Assembly: GCA_021234155.1 (NCBI GenBank) | Contig: JAJEKV010000001.1 | Coordinates: forward strand, 14,248,356-14,312,355 | Reading direction: 5' to 3' | Source of the DNA: Isoetes taiwanensis | Lineage: Eukaryota > Streptophyta > Lycopodiopsida > Isoetales > Isoetaceae | Length of the DNA stretch: 64,000 nucleotides | Shown here: positions 45,382-55,256 of the stretch, piece after piece | How positions within the stretch are numbered: position 1 is the first letter of the stretch | Layout of the letters: each line of letters begins with the position of its first letter | The notes under the pieces: generated by a model | Told to the model about the DNA's origin: nothing | Seen by the model: only the letters and a program-made list of their open reading frames with translations | Databases searched by the model: none | Translations under genes and position numbers: made by a program

Positions 45382-47454
45382 GTCGTCTATGATTTGAACA
45401 CTGAGTTAACAATTTTCTGACATCTATTTCTTTATAAAACAGTTTTTGAAGTTCTTAGTTTATGGATTGTCATGATGTAATCTTGATTTCAATATTGAGT
45501 TTTAGTCTTGTGACCCAAAATTCTCATGCTCATTTTGATCATGGTTGTAATTTTGCTGTCAGTTCCTAGTTCCTGCTAGATTCATCACAAACAGAAAATG
45601 TGTGCCCGGCTAGGTGGAAGAATCCTAGTTAAGATCTAAGTTTGCAGATTCCACAGAAGTTGGGAATCCGAAGTTGCATACTATCAACCTTAACTTGACA
45701 TTAAATTTGAAGAACTATTTCTCTGTTTTGGGATCAGATTTGGCAACCTTGGGTCATATGCAGAAATCACTCTTATTTAGTAAGGCTGTTGTAGGTAGGA
45801 AGCAATTGGCCTGTGCCTTCTTGCTTGAGCTCTTGCCTCAAGACGAAGCAGTAGCAGCAGCAGAGCAGGGTCCCAAGTCAATGGGCATTGGGATCAGAAT
45901 AGCTTTTAGAGTTGCTGCTAACTTTTCTGCAGTTTTCATATGTGTATTGGACAACCTCTTGTTTGTTATTGGCAATCTTTAAATCAGATTGAATTTCTTA
46001 ATCATTCCATTGTCATTGTCTCCAATCTCTGCACCTTCATTCTCTATGTACGAATCATTGCCCATAGTTGCAAGAATCTTCTCATTGCCAATGCACTCTG
46101 CCACTGTGCTGTCATTAACATTGCCAAAATTCTCCTTTTCTCATTAACAGTTCTGGCATATTTATTTTGTGCAGTTTGTTTGCATAGTTTTTGCTGCCAG
46201 ATTTCTACTTTTTGTCTCTCACTCTACTTTTTGTACTAATTTTGGACCTGTCATTCTGCTGCCTTTCTCCTACTATCATTGTGGTGGACTGTAACGACTT
46301 ACTACATTTTTGACATATAAGCCTATCATGGAGTTGAAAAATTGTTAGTTAAACGGAGTTTCCCATCGTTATGTTATCTTTGGTCTTGGTGATGTGTTTG
46401 ATAAACCATCCGAGCAATCATCTTATGAGAAGGTCTTAAGGTATGAAATCCTACTCTAGCTCCTCAACAATATATGACTAGTCCAGATCACTCAGACAGT
46501 ATCATGAAACCTTGAGGGACTTGAGAAATCTTTGTCTTTTTCATAGCTACAGGTGCGAAGAAGAAGATGGTGTTGGTCTCTCTCAACCGACTGTTTATGC
46601 TTTTATTTTCCATTGTGCCAACAATACATAACTTGAAAACTGTCCCTTTTAGGCTTGTCTTCGACTTTAGATTTGTGTTGTCTCTGCTTTCCTTTATTGA
46701 AATCAGCCACATCCAGACTCTAAGTTGAGCCAATTGATGTCGAGCTTATAGCACGGTACCTTATAGCACGGTACCTTGGAGATGAGATTCGTATTCACTT
46801 AGCAGCAAGCCAATGAGAGTGAGGTCCCTTCATAAATCTACTAACTTGCCCTGCTGAAAATGCAATATCTGAACATATGATTGTAAGGTAGATTAGAGTC
46901 CTAACGGCAATACAAAGTGGCATCACAAGTTTGTCCAGCAGTGTCCAAGGTAAGTTTATGGAGAGTGCTGCTCAAGAAATAACCATGCATGCATTCATAA
47001 GCTGCACTGAACCTTGTTGCTGTCAACTTTAATGTACAGTCAACACATAACACATAACTTTTATGCAGCAGCGTAGCACTCTTTGACACCATTCTTAGTA
47101 GCAAATGCTGGTGTACAAACACCATATACATCCAAATAAGGCGTATCCTAGCTCCCTGCACTACATATGTACAGCAGAAAACATTCCTTAACCCTGCAAT
47201 CTGGAGAAATTTATGTTGTCTACAGTAGTGTTGCAACACCAATTTGTGCACCTATTTAGCAATGCTTTGTTTAAAGTAGCTTCCATGCTTAATCGTGTTC
47301 TGGATTGCAGATCTTCCATGCTTAATCTTGCATGCTGTGCACATAGGAAAAAGAAAGTACAATAGCATTGTTATTGTTCTAGTTTTTAGACTATATGTCT
47401 ATTATTTTGAATGTCCATTTCATTATGTTTTATTACGGATGTAGGTTTGTATCC
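45382..47454 (+). other. Spacer between the two Harbinger genes
   Basis: No coding sequence is supported. It should contain the 3' end of the Myb-like gene and the promoter and leader of the transposase gene. A perfect tandem copy of 'cttatagcacggtac' lies at about 46744-46776. The acceptor-like 'gatgtag' at about 47437-47443 suggests a leader intron before the transposase start. Confidence 0.45.
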
Positions 47455-48675
47455 ATGGAAGGACGACGTGAAAAGATTTTGCATGCAATCATTCTTTGTC
47501 TATGCACAGTCGCATTTCTAGAAGAATTGACATGGGGATTTTCTATTCTATGCCTCCAGTATTGGGAGGATATGTGCTGCATTTTGATTGATTCTCTGGA
47601 TGGAAGGTCTTTTAGAGATTCTCATACAATTTGGAGTTATAATAGACCGTCATGCTTCATGGAGAGAACTCTTTTACAATCTTACACTGATGACATGTTC
47701 AGACGAAGACTTAGATTGTCTAAAGCTATATTCCATTACGTTTGTCATACCTTGGGCCCCATTCTTGTGCGTGCAGACACCAGCATGCGTTTAGCTATTC
47801 CAGTTGAAAAGAGAGTGTGCATAGCTTTATGCAGATTGGCAACTGGAGACACCATCAGAGAAATTGCGGATATGTATGGTGTTGGCTATACTACTGCCCA
47901 AAGAGCTATTTCTGAATTTTGCAGAGCAGTGAAGGTTAGGTTGCATGACTTGTGCATAAAGTGGCCTTCAAATGATAGATTAGAGATTTTGGCAAAGGGC
48001 TTTGAGAAAGTAAGAGGAATCCCGCATGTTGTTGGTGCTATCGATGGCAGTCACTTGCCAATCATTGCTCCACATGAAAATGCGCAGGATTATTACAACA
48101 GAAAAGGTTTTCACTCTGTTCTTCTTCAATTAATTGTTTCCTCTGATTGTTGCATATGGGATTATGATGTTGGATGGGCAGGTAGCATTCACGATTGGAA
48201 GCTATTTGAACAAACAGAAGCAGGAAGGAGAATTAAAGCGGGACATCTCGGTAATTATTGTCTGGTCGGAGATGCAGCATATCCACCCAGGCCTTGGATG
48301 CTTCCACCATTTAAAGGGCACAGGGATGGCTTGAGTAGACAGCAGTATCACTGGAATTTCATCCAATCGATCACCAGAATGGCTGTCGAACGTGCTTTTG
48401 GTATGTTGAAATCCAGGTTTAGAATTCTATTGAAGCGTAATGATACTAAACTGGATAGCATACCCGAGATTGTTGCCACTTGTCTTGTTTTGCATAACTT
48501 ATGCATCAAGCATGGTGAGAAGTTCGATAGTTCATGGGTTGAGGAGGCAAAATCTGAACTCCATAAAGCAATAGAATCTGAAAGGATGACCAAACAGTAT
48601 GCGAGTAGAATGAAGCGCTTGAATATTCCGGAGACTGAGGTGACAAGAGCAGCTTCATATGGTCTACATAACTAA
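47455..48675 (+). CDS. PIF/Harbinger transposase (HARBI1-like DDE nuclease)
   Basis: About 406 residues from ATG 47455. The N-terminal half has a helix-turn-helix-like region (KRVCIALCRLATGDTIREIA, MYGVGYTTAQRAISEF). The catalytic core has GIPHVVGAIDGSHLPI with the first Asp, GWAGSIHDWKLFE, YCLVGDAAYPPRPWMLPPFK with the second Asp, and NFIQSITRMAVERAFGMLKS with the catalytic Glu, followed by RFRILLKR and LVLHNLCI. These match the DDE_Tnp_4/HARBI1 family, whose members are 350-450 residues long. Nothing essential is missing and there is no internal stop. An in-frame upstream extension to 47395 exists, but a splice acceptor between it and 47455 makes 47455 preferable. Confidence 0.93.
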   Translation: MEGRREKILHAIILCLCTVAFLEELTWGFSILCLQYWEDMCCILIDSLDGRSFRDSHTIWSYNRPSCFMERTLLQSYTDDMFRRRLRLSKAIFHYVCHTLGPILVRADTSMRLAIPVEKRVCIALCRLATGDTIREIADMYGVGYTTAQRAISEFCRAVKVRLHDLCIKWPSNDRLEILAKGFEKVRGIPHVVGAIDGSHLPIIAPHENAQDYYNRKGFHSVLLQLIVSSDCCIWDYDVGWAGSIHDWKLFEQTEAGRRIKAGHLGNYCLVGDAAYPPRPWMLPPFKGHRDGLSRQQYHWNFIQSITRMAVERAFGMLKSRFRILLKRNDTKLDSIPEIVATCLVLHNLCIKHGEKFDSSWVEEAKSELHKAIESERMTKQYASRMKRLNIPETEVTRAASYGLHN

Positions 48676-48686
48676 ATTTAAACCCC

Positions 48687-48893
48687 ATGGAAGTCCTTGC
48701 AAGAGCGCTTGAAGATGACAATGAAGCAGTTGCTGAATTGATTCAAAAAGCTCCTAAGACAACTGCTGCAATTTCTGCAGCAAATTCGACACGTCGCAAT
48801 GCATTGGCAGCAGCATTGTATAAAAAGCAATCTATAGAGTTGGTTCGTGAGCAATTTGGTGAAAGTGATACCGAGATCTCCGATGAAGAATGA
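48687..48893 (+). CDS. Small downstream ORF, possible transposase C-terminal extension
   Basis: A 68-codon frame begins 11 bp after the transposase stop, in a different phase. It is helical and Ala/Glu-rich (MEVLARALEDDNEAVAELIQ, NALAAALYKKQSIELVREQF) and ends in an acidic tail. I do not recognise it. It may be a short separate product or a C-terminal part separated by a frameshift or splicing. No ribosomal signal supports independent translation. Confidence 0.35.
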   Translation: MEVLARALEDDNEAVAELIQKAPKTTAAISAANSTRRNALAAALYKKQSIELVREQFGESDTEISDEE

Positions 48894-49329
48894 ACGTATT
48901 ACAGTTTATGCAACTATACACTCTCTTTATGTTTTTTGTATTTATTTCTAATAACATTGTGTTTTTGTAGGATATGTTTTGTGTGATGAAGTTTTAGATA
49001 ATGTTGGATGTTCGGCATATTCTTGGTTCATATTATACCAGGGATGTGCATATGCTGTGCCATTCCAATGCACTGTTCAACTGTTTAAGTTGTCAAAGAC
49101 TCATGTTTTTTTTGTTTCAATATCATAGTCTGTTATAAATTATGACAGAATTGTTGTGCAGAAAGCTATAATTGGAAGAATAACTAGGTGTGTTGTTGCA
49201 AGAAAACCAAACAGTTGCGTACTTGCCAAGTATTCAATATTTTAGTTTACATATCAATGTCTTCTTGCAAATTGGGGCTGTAACTGTATCAGCACAAAGC
49301 TTGGGATTTGAAGAAAAAGAATTGCAGTC

Positions 49330-49460
49330 TGGTGATTTTCACACCTCTAGAAATAGGCTACTATCACCTCTAGAAATAGGCTACTAGTTTCTGATTTAGA
49401 TCGACAAAGATCCGATGGTAGAGGTCGCAGAGGTCCGATGGTAGAGGTCGTAGAGGCCCG
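49330..49460 (+). repeat. Subterminal tandem duplications in the Harbinger right end
   Basis: Two short perfect or near-perfect duplications: 'acctctagaaataggctacta' with period 23 (about 49343-49387) and 'gtccgatggtagaggtcg' with period 24 (about 49409-49452). Repeated subterminal words can be binding sites for the element's Myb-like protein; that is inference. Confidence 0.7.
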
Positions 49461-49587
49461 TTCAGTTCGATTTTCAAAGATTTGAGTCAATATTCGTCTA
49501 CGTGGCCTTGCAGTGGAATCACAACATCGGCCATGATAGTTAAATTCCATGGCACTTGAAGCCACGTAGGTAACTGCCGCTTACGGC

Positions 49588-49602
49588 AGTGGAATCTGGC
49601 CC
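49588..49602 (-). repeat. Right terminal inverted repeat of the Harbinger element
   Basis: AGTGGAATCTGGCCC on the plus strand; pairs with 43633-43647. Just inside is a small perfect hairpin, ctgccg-ctta-cggcag (49574-49589). Confidence 0.92.
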
Positions 49603-49605
49603 TTA

Positions 49606-52600
49606 TTGTGGTTTGGCATAAAATATACTATCTATTTATCTATCTTATTGTGGTTTGGCGTTGGTGGTGGCTTTTTATGATAGGGCATCTATGCTTCCTT
49701 TTCTAGATTGTCTTAAGGCACTTGATACATTGCCAATAAGACTCGCTGACTACAAATTGCAATTAAAAAGATTCTAAAATCACAACCAAGTTGGTCTAGC
49801 ATGATGACTCAAGAAGTAACAATGCTCAATTGTCTCATCCCTTTGGGAACATAGAGGATATATTGCAAGCGCCCATCGACAAAATTTGTGAACCAAAATA
49901 TTTACATACTCTATGGATAATCTGCCACCAGAAGGACAACTTGAGGTGGAGCAACTTATCCTAAATCCACTTTCAAACTGCTCTATTAATTCACAAATAC
50001 CATTAAAGGCTGCTATATAATTGGGGCATCACCTCTGCACCAAGAAGAACCTTATCTATAGAATGCACCAACCACTCTGGCTTGACATTTTCGTGAACTA
50101 TCAAAAGCTAGGAAGCCATCACTTGTGAGATAGGAGAAAGATAAAATAAGATAAAATTTTCCACGTCCATGGAGACCCTTGTGCTATGGGACAGTATAAT
50201 GAGCAAGGCATTAAGCCCAAATCAAACAAAGGGGCAAGGCCCCAATAAAAACAAATTAAAACAAAACAAATAGCCATAAGGCTAAACATAGCATTTGGCA
50301 TATAGCCCACAAATGCTACGCTGAGAGGGTAATACAATAACATGATCTAATAAACAAAGTATAGATGATCAAGATTGACTGCTCGACCCCCTTTGTATAT
50401 TGCCCACTTATGTGCTAAGCAAGCATCACGTACTTTGGTTAACTCATAACTTCGTCGAGCTAGTTGCTGTAACGTCAAATCTTCCTGCATCGAGCAAGGT
50501 AATCCACGTAAATTACAAACATGCTACAAGATATGAAATGGCTATATCAAAAAATTGGACTAAGAGACAATGTATGTTTTTTTTTTTTTTTTTTTTTTTG
50601 GGTATCTTGCCTGCTTGATAAGCAGCAATAACACCATATGTCTGTACATGCAGGTAGAAGTAAAAAAATCATTTGCATCCCCTTTAAGTACCATCTCGTT
50701 TGTCTATGCGAGCCCAATAATAATGTTAGGATCCTAGCAATGGAACTAATCACTGGAGATTGATTCTCAGATGTCACGTTCTGATCTTACTTTTCATGGG
50801 CTATAACCTTTACATCATCTAGCTCCAGGTTAACAAGAGATGGCAAGGTTGTATGCTTATCTTATGATGCCTGAACTGCTTTGTCTATTTTGTTACATGG
50901 CACATGTTCCTCATTCAATACCATTGCATCAACGTGATGTGTACTATCAAGTATAGTGTTAATTGGTTATCCACTCAGTGATAACACTGAAAAATCATAG
51001 GAACCACTCAGAACAATGAAAAACTACAGAATTAAAAATTCACACCATCATTTAGTATCTAATTTGACAAATGTGTTCTGGAATTTCATAGTATCCATTA
51101 TGTGACGCTTCTCACCAAATATATGATGCCCCATCGTACACCTCGCAAGAAATCCCCCATCCAGTACGCCTGCCGTATGGGCCCTCCGTCTATCCCGCAC
51201 CTGGGATGGCCAGGGTGCAGGAAGGGGACACGAAGGTGTCTTGCACGCCCTTCCCCTATGGGCTCATATATCAGCGGAAGCATAAACATAAACATCCGTA
51301 CTAGCAATAACAATATAATCAGCTACCTCGAAGGGTAGTACCATTTATCCATCCATAGATCCATCATAGTCATCAATACATCATCCATCATATGAGCTCC
51401 TACCCAGGCTCATACTCGTGGGGAGAGTAGATGGACGACTAGGGTCTCAAGATAGAACAGACTGAGTTATGACAATGACTTGAGCTGGCAATAGACAATG
51501 GCTAGGATTGAGCACTCTATCTGCTCCTCCTGTACATACTATGTAGATGGGTTAAATCAAGCTCTGTCATGACTGTAACCTGCCGGAGACATAACCTCTT
51601 GGTCTCACCCAATGAGGCTACTCCGAGTTGCATCTCTCTGGTCTGATGAGGTAGAAGGGGTTGCATCTCCCCTTCCCAGGATGCAGTGCTTTGATAGGCA
51701 GCTAGAGAAGCATGGCAATACACATTACCCGACTAAACTCCCCAAAACAAGAGCCAAGCCAACACCTGTAACTCCTGAAGGTCAGGGCGACACCATCGAT
51801 CAAGGAAATGTCGGACTCATACCCAGCCCTCTCAAAGTGATTGGCTATAAGCCTAACTCGCTCCAGGCCCCTAGTAGCCATGCTCAATAGGGACCCCCTC
51901 TATCTTGCCCCTGGATCTTGCCACTGACTCCATTGTGTGGTGTTCAGTCACTCCATAGCCTGGTGGGCTCTATGCACAGGCCACATATAATAGAAACTAA
52001 AGGGTCTAAACCAGAAGCATCATCTAAACAAGGCTACTAGGTCTCTACCCCCCTTTCTAATACAAGAGGTGCAAACATGATCAACTAGCATCAGATATCC
52101 ATGTAACATGATAAATAATGAGAACAACATCTAATCGTAATCACATGCATCTAATTTATAGTTAGGGTTCATTGATTAGGGTTCAAGATCCAAACTGAGG
52201 GTTCTAGAATGGCTTCTACTAGAGATATGAAATGTTAACTCACCTGGAATCCTGATTTCCAGATGATCTACCAAGTAATCTACTTCAAATATCTGCTCCA
52301 AAGGAACTTCCATCTGTTCCTAGCGTCTCCATCGCCTCGCGAGTGGTTTGGAGTAGCTCCCATCCCTTCTGATGCGCATACGCTCTTGGATTGTTGTGCT
52401 ATGCTATGTTGCAGCAGACGGTTCTCGAAACAGTTTCAAGCGCACAAAGTTCCAGGACTGTTGGAGCCAGAAAAGCGGCCTAGGGTTAGAGTTTAGCCTT
52501 TAGTAGGTTAGGGTTGCCATGTCATACTATGTGGCTCCAATATGATTCGTCCATGTGGTAAGGTTGCCAATAGGATGGAGCCATGCGGAAATGGTTCCAT

Positions 52601-52891
52601 ACCTAAGGTTGGCTAAGTTATATATAATGACTTAGCCATGTTAGCTTCTCCACATTAAGGTATATAAAGGCTATTAAGGTAGGCTTGTATGGTGACGTGG
52701 CCTAAAATATACGTATTTATATCGTATACTTTAGAGGAACGTCACACATTATGCCTAAGAGCAAGACTTGCTTTGATGGTGACAGTTTAGCAAACATTGG
52801 CTTTTGAGTGGCTTGCAAGCGTATAGTTAAATTTGGAATGTCATAAGCAATTGCTTGCACATCTTGCTCAACATTTACTTGTTCTGATGAA
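49606..52891. other. Repeat-rich intergenic region without a recognised gene
   Basis: No coding region is supported. The left end (49606-49665) is the remainder of the interrupted SINE tail with two 'ttattgtggtttggc' words. A T run at 50577-50599 looks like a minus-strand retroposon tail. The part at 51098-51900 is GC-richer and repeats 'ggttgcatctccccttccc'-type words, possibly an LTR or leader. A TATA-like 'ggtatataaagg' lies at about 52659. Confidence 0.4.
50134..50236 (-). repeat. Short interspersed repeat, copy sharing the SINE 3' end
   Basis: It shares about 95 bp with 52892-52981: 'agataa(ga)taaaa', 'acgtc.atggagaccctt', 'atgggac', 'attaagcccaaat', 'caacaaaggggcaa'. On the minus strand it ends in an ATCTTATTTT tail and contains 'gtcccatagc', as does the SINE at 1077-1235. 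Confidence 0.6.
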
Positions 52892-52981
52892 GTAAGATAA
52901 GATAAAAAATGTAACGTCTATGGAGACCCTTGGGTCATGGGACGATATTAGGGTATTAAGCCCAAATTCAACAAAGGGGCA
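52892..52981 (-). repeat. Short interspersed repeat at the edge of the copia derivative
   Basis: This is the second copy of the repeat at 50134-50236. Its right end abuts the remaining part of the left copia LTR (52984), so its insertion, or a deletion next to it, removed the first two thirds of that LTR. Confidence 0.6.
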
Positions 52982-53091
52982 ATTCAAAACATAACATTGA
53001 ATACAATTTCATTTTGCCTTTGTTTTGGAAGCTTGCACTCTCGGATATCGATGTGCATCCCCTTCTCTCCTTTCTTGGTGCAACCTTCACA

Positions 53092-53103
53092 TGGTATCAG
53101 AGC
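53092..53103 (+). other. Primer binding site of the copia derivative
   Basis: TGGTATCAGAGC, the standard initiator tRNA-Met complement, directly after the left LTR. Confidence 0.88.
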
Positions 53104-53141
53104 ACTAGGTGTGCTGAGATTGATTCAAGATCAAGATAGCA

Positions 53142-54441
53142 ATGGAGAAGGATGCAAGCTACAACCAGTTACCTTCCCTGTCTGTCGGTCATGCGATTCA
53201 AATCTTTGATGGCACAGGTTTTCAGCAATGGAAAAGCAAAATGATCTTCATTCTCAAAGATGAAGGAGTTTGGGGAATTGTTACTGCTAAGAACCTGCAC
53301 CGGATGCCAAGAATATTGCTGATTTGCATGTTTGACACCGCCGAAATGACAAGGCAATGGCATATATCGGGCTCTCTTTAGCTGACTCTATCCTTGATGA
53401 GTTCCAGCAAGAGAATAGCCATGATTTGTGGCATGCTCTCATTGAGAAGCATGACCTAAAGACCCATATGATTGGGCATTTGCATGCTGAAGCGATGAAT
53501 ATGCACTGGAAAGAGACCGAAAGTCTTGATTGAGACCGCATGAAGCATGCCTTCCAGCAGATTAAAGCCTTTGCAGAAGAGCATCATATCTCAAAGTCGA
53601 TGCAACTAATTTTCTTCCTCAGATCACTACCTAATGCATTTGATTCTTTGTGCAGCAGCTTCATGCAAGACAAAGATTTGGGCTTCCATCAAGCGATCAC
53701 TTCTATTAAGGAGGAGATCATGATGAGGTAAGATACAGCTGAAGATGATCATGCCACTTTCTTTGTAGCAGGGCATTCAAAGACTCAATCTACTCAGAAT
53801 GGGGACGAGCCTGATGAGGAGGAGAAGCACATTGGCATCAAATTATCTCTTCCTCGTAAGCATGAAGTAGTGGATTTAGATCCTTCTACTTTCTGGATAT
53901 CAGATGATGCAGTAGCACCTAATAAATGGATGCCAATTTCTGATGTTCTAGTACCTTCAAAGCAACGATTAATAGATACCTCAGTCATTGATCTAGGATA
54001 TCTTGACGTAGCCTTCACTTTCCCATTTTCAGGCAATGTAGCAACACTTCATGAAGTGGCATACTTTGGTGGTGTTAAGGCGTCCAAGCTCGAATACCTG
54101 ATCCAATGGTTTTTCTGTCCGGCTTACAGAAACTTCCAGCACCTGTAGTGCTTACATCACCTCTGTTTCTTTATCATAGCACAGATCTTGACATATCCAA
54201 TCACGAAGGAGATCTTGATCCATCTGACCCAGGAGGTGACCCTGATCATCTTGACCAAGGAGGAGTTGAAAATGCACCATATATGATCATGGTTCAAAAG
54301 CAAGGAGGAGCAGTTGACTCTTTACTTCTTGCAACACTTGATCAAGGTCAAGCAAAGATCTATTTACCTACCAAAGAGAATAGAGCGATCTCTTCACGCA
54401 AACTTGGTTTGCGAGCTTTTCAGATGAACCTGATTAAGTGA
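53142..54441 (+). pseudogene. Ty1/copia gag relic
   Basis: From ATG 53142 the frame begins MEKDASYNQLPSLSVGHAIQ and continues with IFDGTGFQQWKSKMIFILKD. 'F.G.GF..WK.KM...L.' is the start of UBN2-type copia gag proteins and is also seen in the complete element here (FKGTGGFQVWKEKIKEVL). A frameshift near 53290 and further stops break the frame. Later frames show gag-like helices (HISKSMQLIFFLRSLPNAFD) and an acidic Asp/Gly-rich stretch (DLDPSDPGGDPDHLDQGG). No zinc knuckle, protease or polymerase is seen. Confidence 0.75.
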
Positions 54442-54471
54442 GCCTTGACCAAGATTCAGATCTTATCTCCG

Positions 54472-54527
54472 GGGAGGAGGAGGAGGAGGAGGAGGAGGAG
54501 GAGGAGGAGGAGGAGGAGGAGGAGGAG
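54472..54527 (+). repeat. (GGA)n microsatellite
   Basis: About 18 units of gga/gag lie just before the right LTR, where the polypurine tract should be. It probably grew from that purine run. Confidence 0.95.
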
Positions 54528-54559
54528 CATGGAGATGGCAATCTCTCATCAAGGAGAAG

Positions 54560-54885
54560 TGTCAAGATATATATGATATTGAGACTACTATCTTGCTAGA
54601 CGTGCTAAAGCAGTGATTTAGCACTTCAAGATAGTGGTCTTGACAAATCTTTGAATCAACAGAGTCAAAGACCTTTATCAAAGATCGAAAGCAATCCCTA
54701 ACCAAGTAACGACTGTTATTAGTGGGCGGTCTTAGTATCACCGTTTTGTTTATATCATTGTACTTCATGTATTGGTTCAAAGCATAACATTGAATATAAT
54801 TCCATTTTACCTTTGTTTTGGGGGCTTGCGCTCTCGGATATCTATGTGCATCCCCTTCTCTCCCTTTCTTAGTGCAACCTTGACA
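54560..54885 (+). repeat. Right LTR of the copia derivative
   Basis: About 326 bp from tgtcaagata to accttgaca. It contains a long hairpin: 'agactactatcttg' (54583-54596) pairs with 'caagatagtggtct' (54627-54640), and inside it 'gtgctaaa' pairs with 'tttagcac'. The left border is inferred from the TG start and the purine run before it. Confidence 0.7.
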
Positions 54886-54990
54886 TCCGTGGAAGGTCTT
54901 TCCCCATGGCAAAGAGACCAAAGTGCATTTTGCCAAAGCATTGTGGAGGGCTTGGGATGATTCACTTTCTTCTATAAGGTACAGTATTGA

Positions 54991-55256
54991 TCTCCAAGTT
55001 TATTTGGAGGATTTTGAACAATGCTGATGAGTTGTCCAGCTCATGGCTTCTGTATCAGTCTTTGCAGGCTTCCCATTTTCTTAAAGGAATGCTTAGTGCA
55101 TGTGTGACAATGCGGGCTATACGTACTTTTACTGCATCTAGCTGTTGGTGGATGCTTTTGGACGATAACCAAACAGATGCTCCTCTGGTTTCTTTAGTTC
55201 ATCCCTTGACAGAACAACGCTGGAGACTAGAATGCGTTCTTACCATTTCTGCGTAG
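54991..55256 (+). other. Exon-like open segment, origin unrecognised
   Basis: An uninterrupted frame reads SKFIWRILNNADELSSSWLL and continues with TFTASSCWWMLLDDNQTDAP and PLTEQRWRLECVLTIS. It is preceded by an acceptor-like 'ctccaag' and followed by a possible donor (gtagta). Composition looks like real protein. Further fragments follow at 55271-55813 with stops. It could be a gene fragment or a decayed gene. I do not recognise the family. Confidence 0.3.

Larger units (their letters stand above)
43633..49602 (+). mobile_element. Complete PIF/Harbinger DNA transposon (5970 bp)
   Basis: The ends are 15-bp terminal inverted repeats with one mismatch: left GGCCCAGATTCCACT (43633-43647) and the reverse complement of the right end GGGCCAGATTCCACT (49588-49602). 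Further subterminal similarity (GGCAGTTA) lies just inside. TTA is duplicated on both sides. Two genes on the same strand encode a Myb/trihelix-like protein and a DDE transposase, the standard two-protein set of PIF/Harbinger elements. Both frames are open, so this copy may be or recently was autonomous. Confidence 0.94.
52984..54885 (+). mobile_element. Gag-only Ty1/copia derivative with truncated left LTR
   Basis: The last 108 bp of the left LTR (52984-53091) match the end of the right LTR (about 54775-54885): 'aacattgaata.aatt.cattt', 'gcttgc.ctctcggatatc', 'atgtgcatccccttctctcc'. A perfect initiator tRNA-Met primer site (TGGTATCAGAGC, 53092-53103) follows at once. The 1.5-kb interior holds a gag start and a degraded tail but no integrase or reverse transcriptase, so the element depended on others to move. 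Confidence 0.8.

Noticed and set aside
54106-54441. Possible independent protein gene with an Asp/Gly-rich stretch
   Set aside because: It lies between the two LTR ends of the copia derivative and is the decayed 3' part of its interior.
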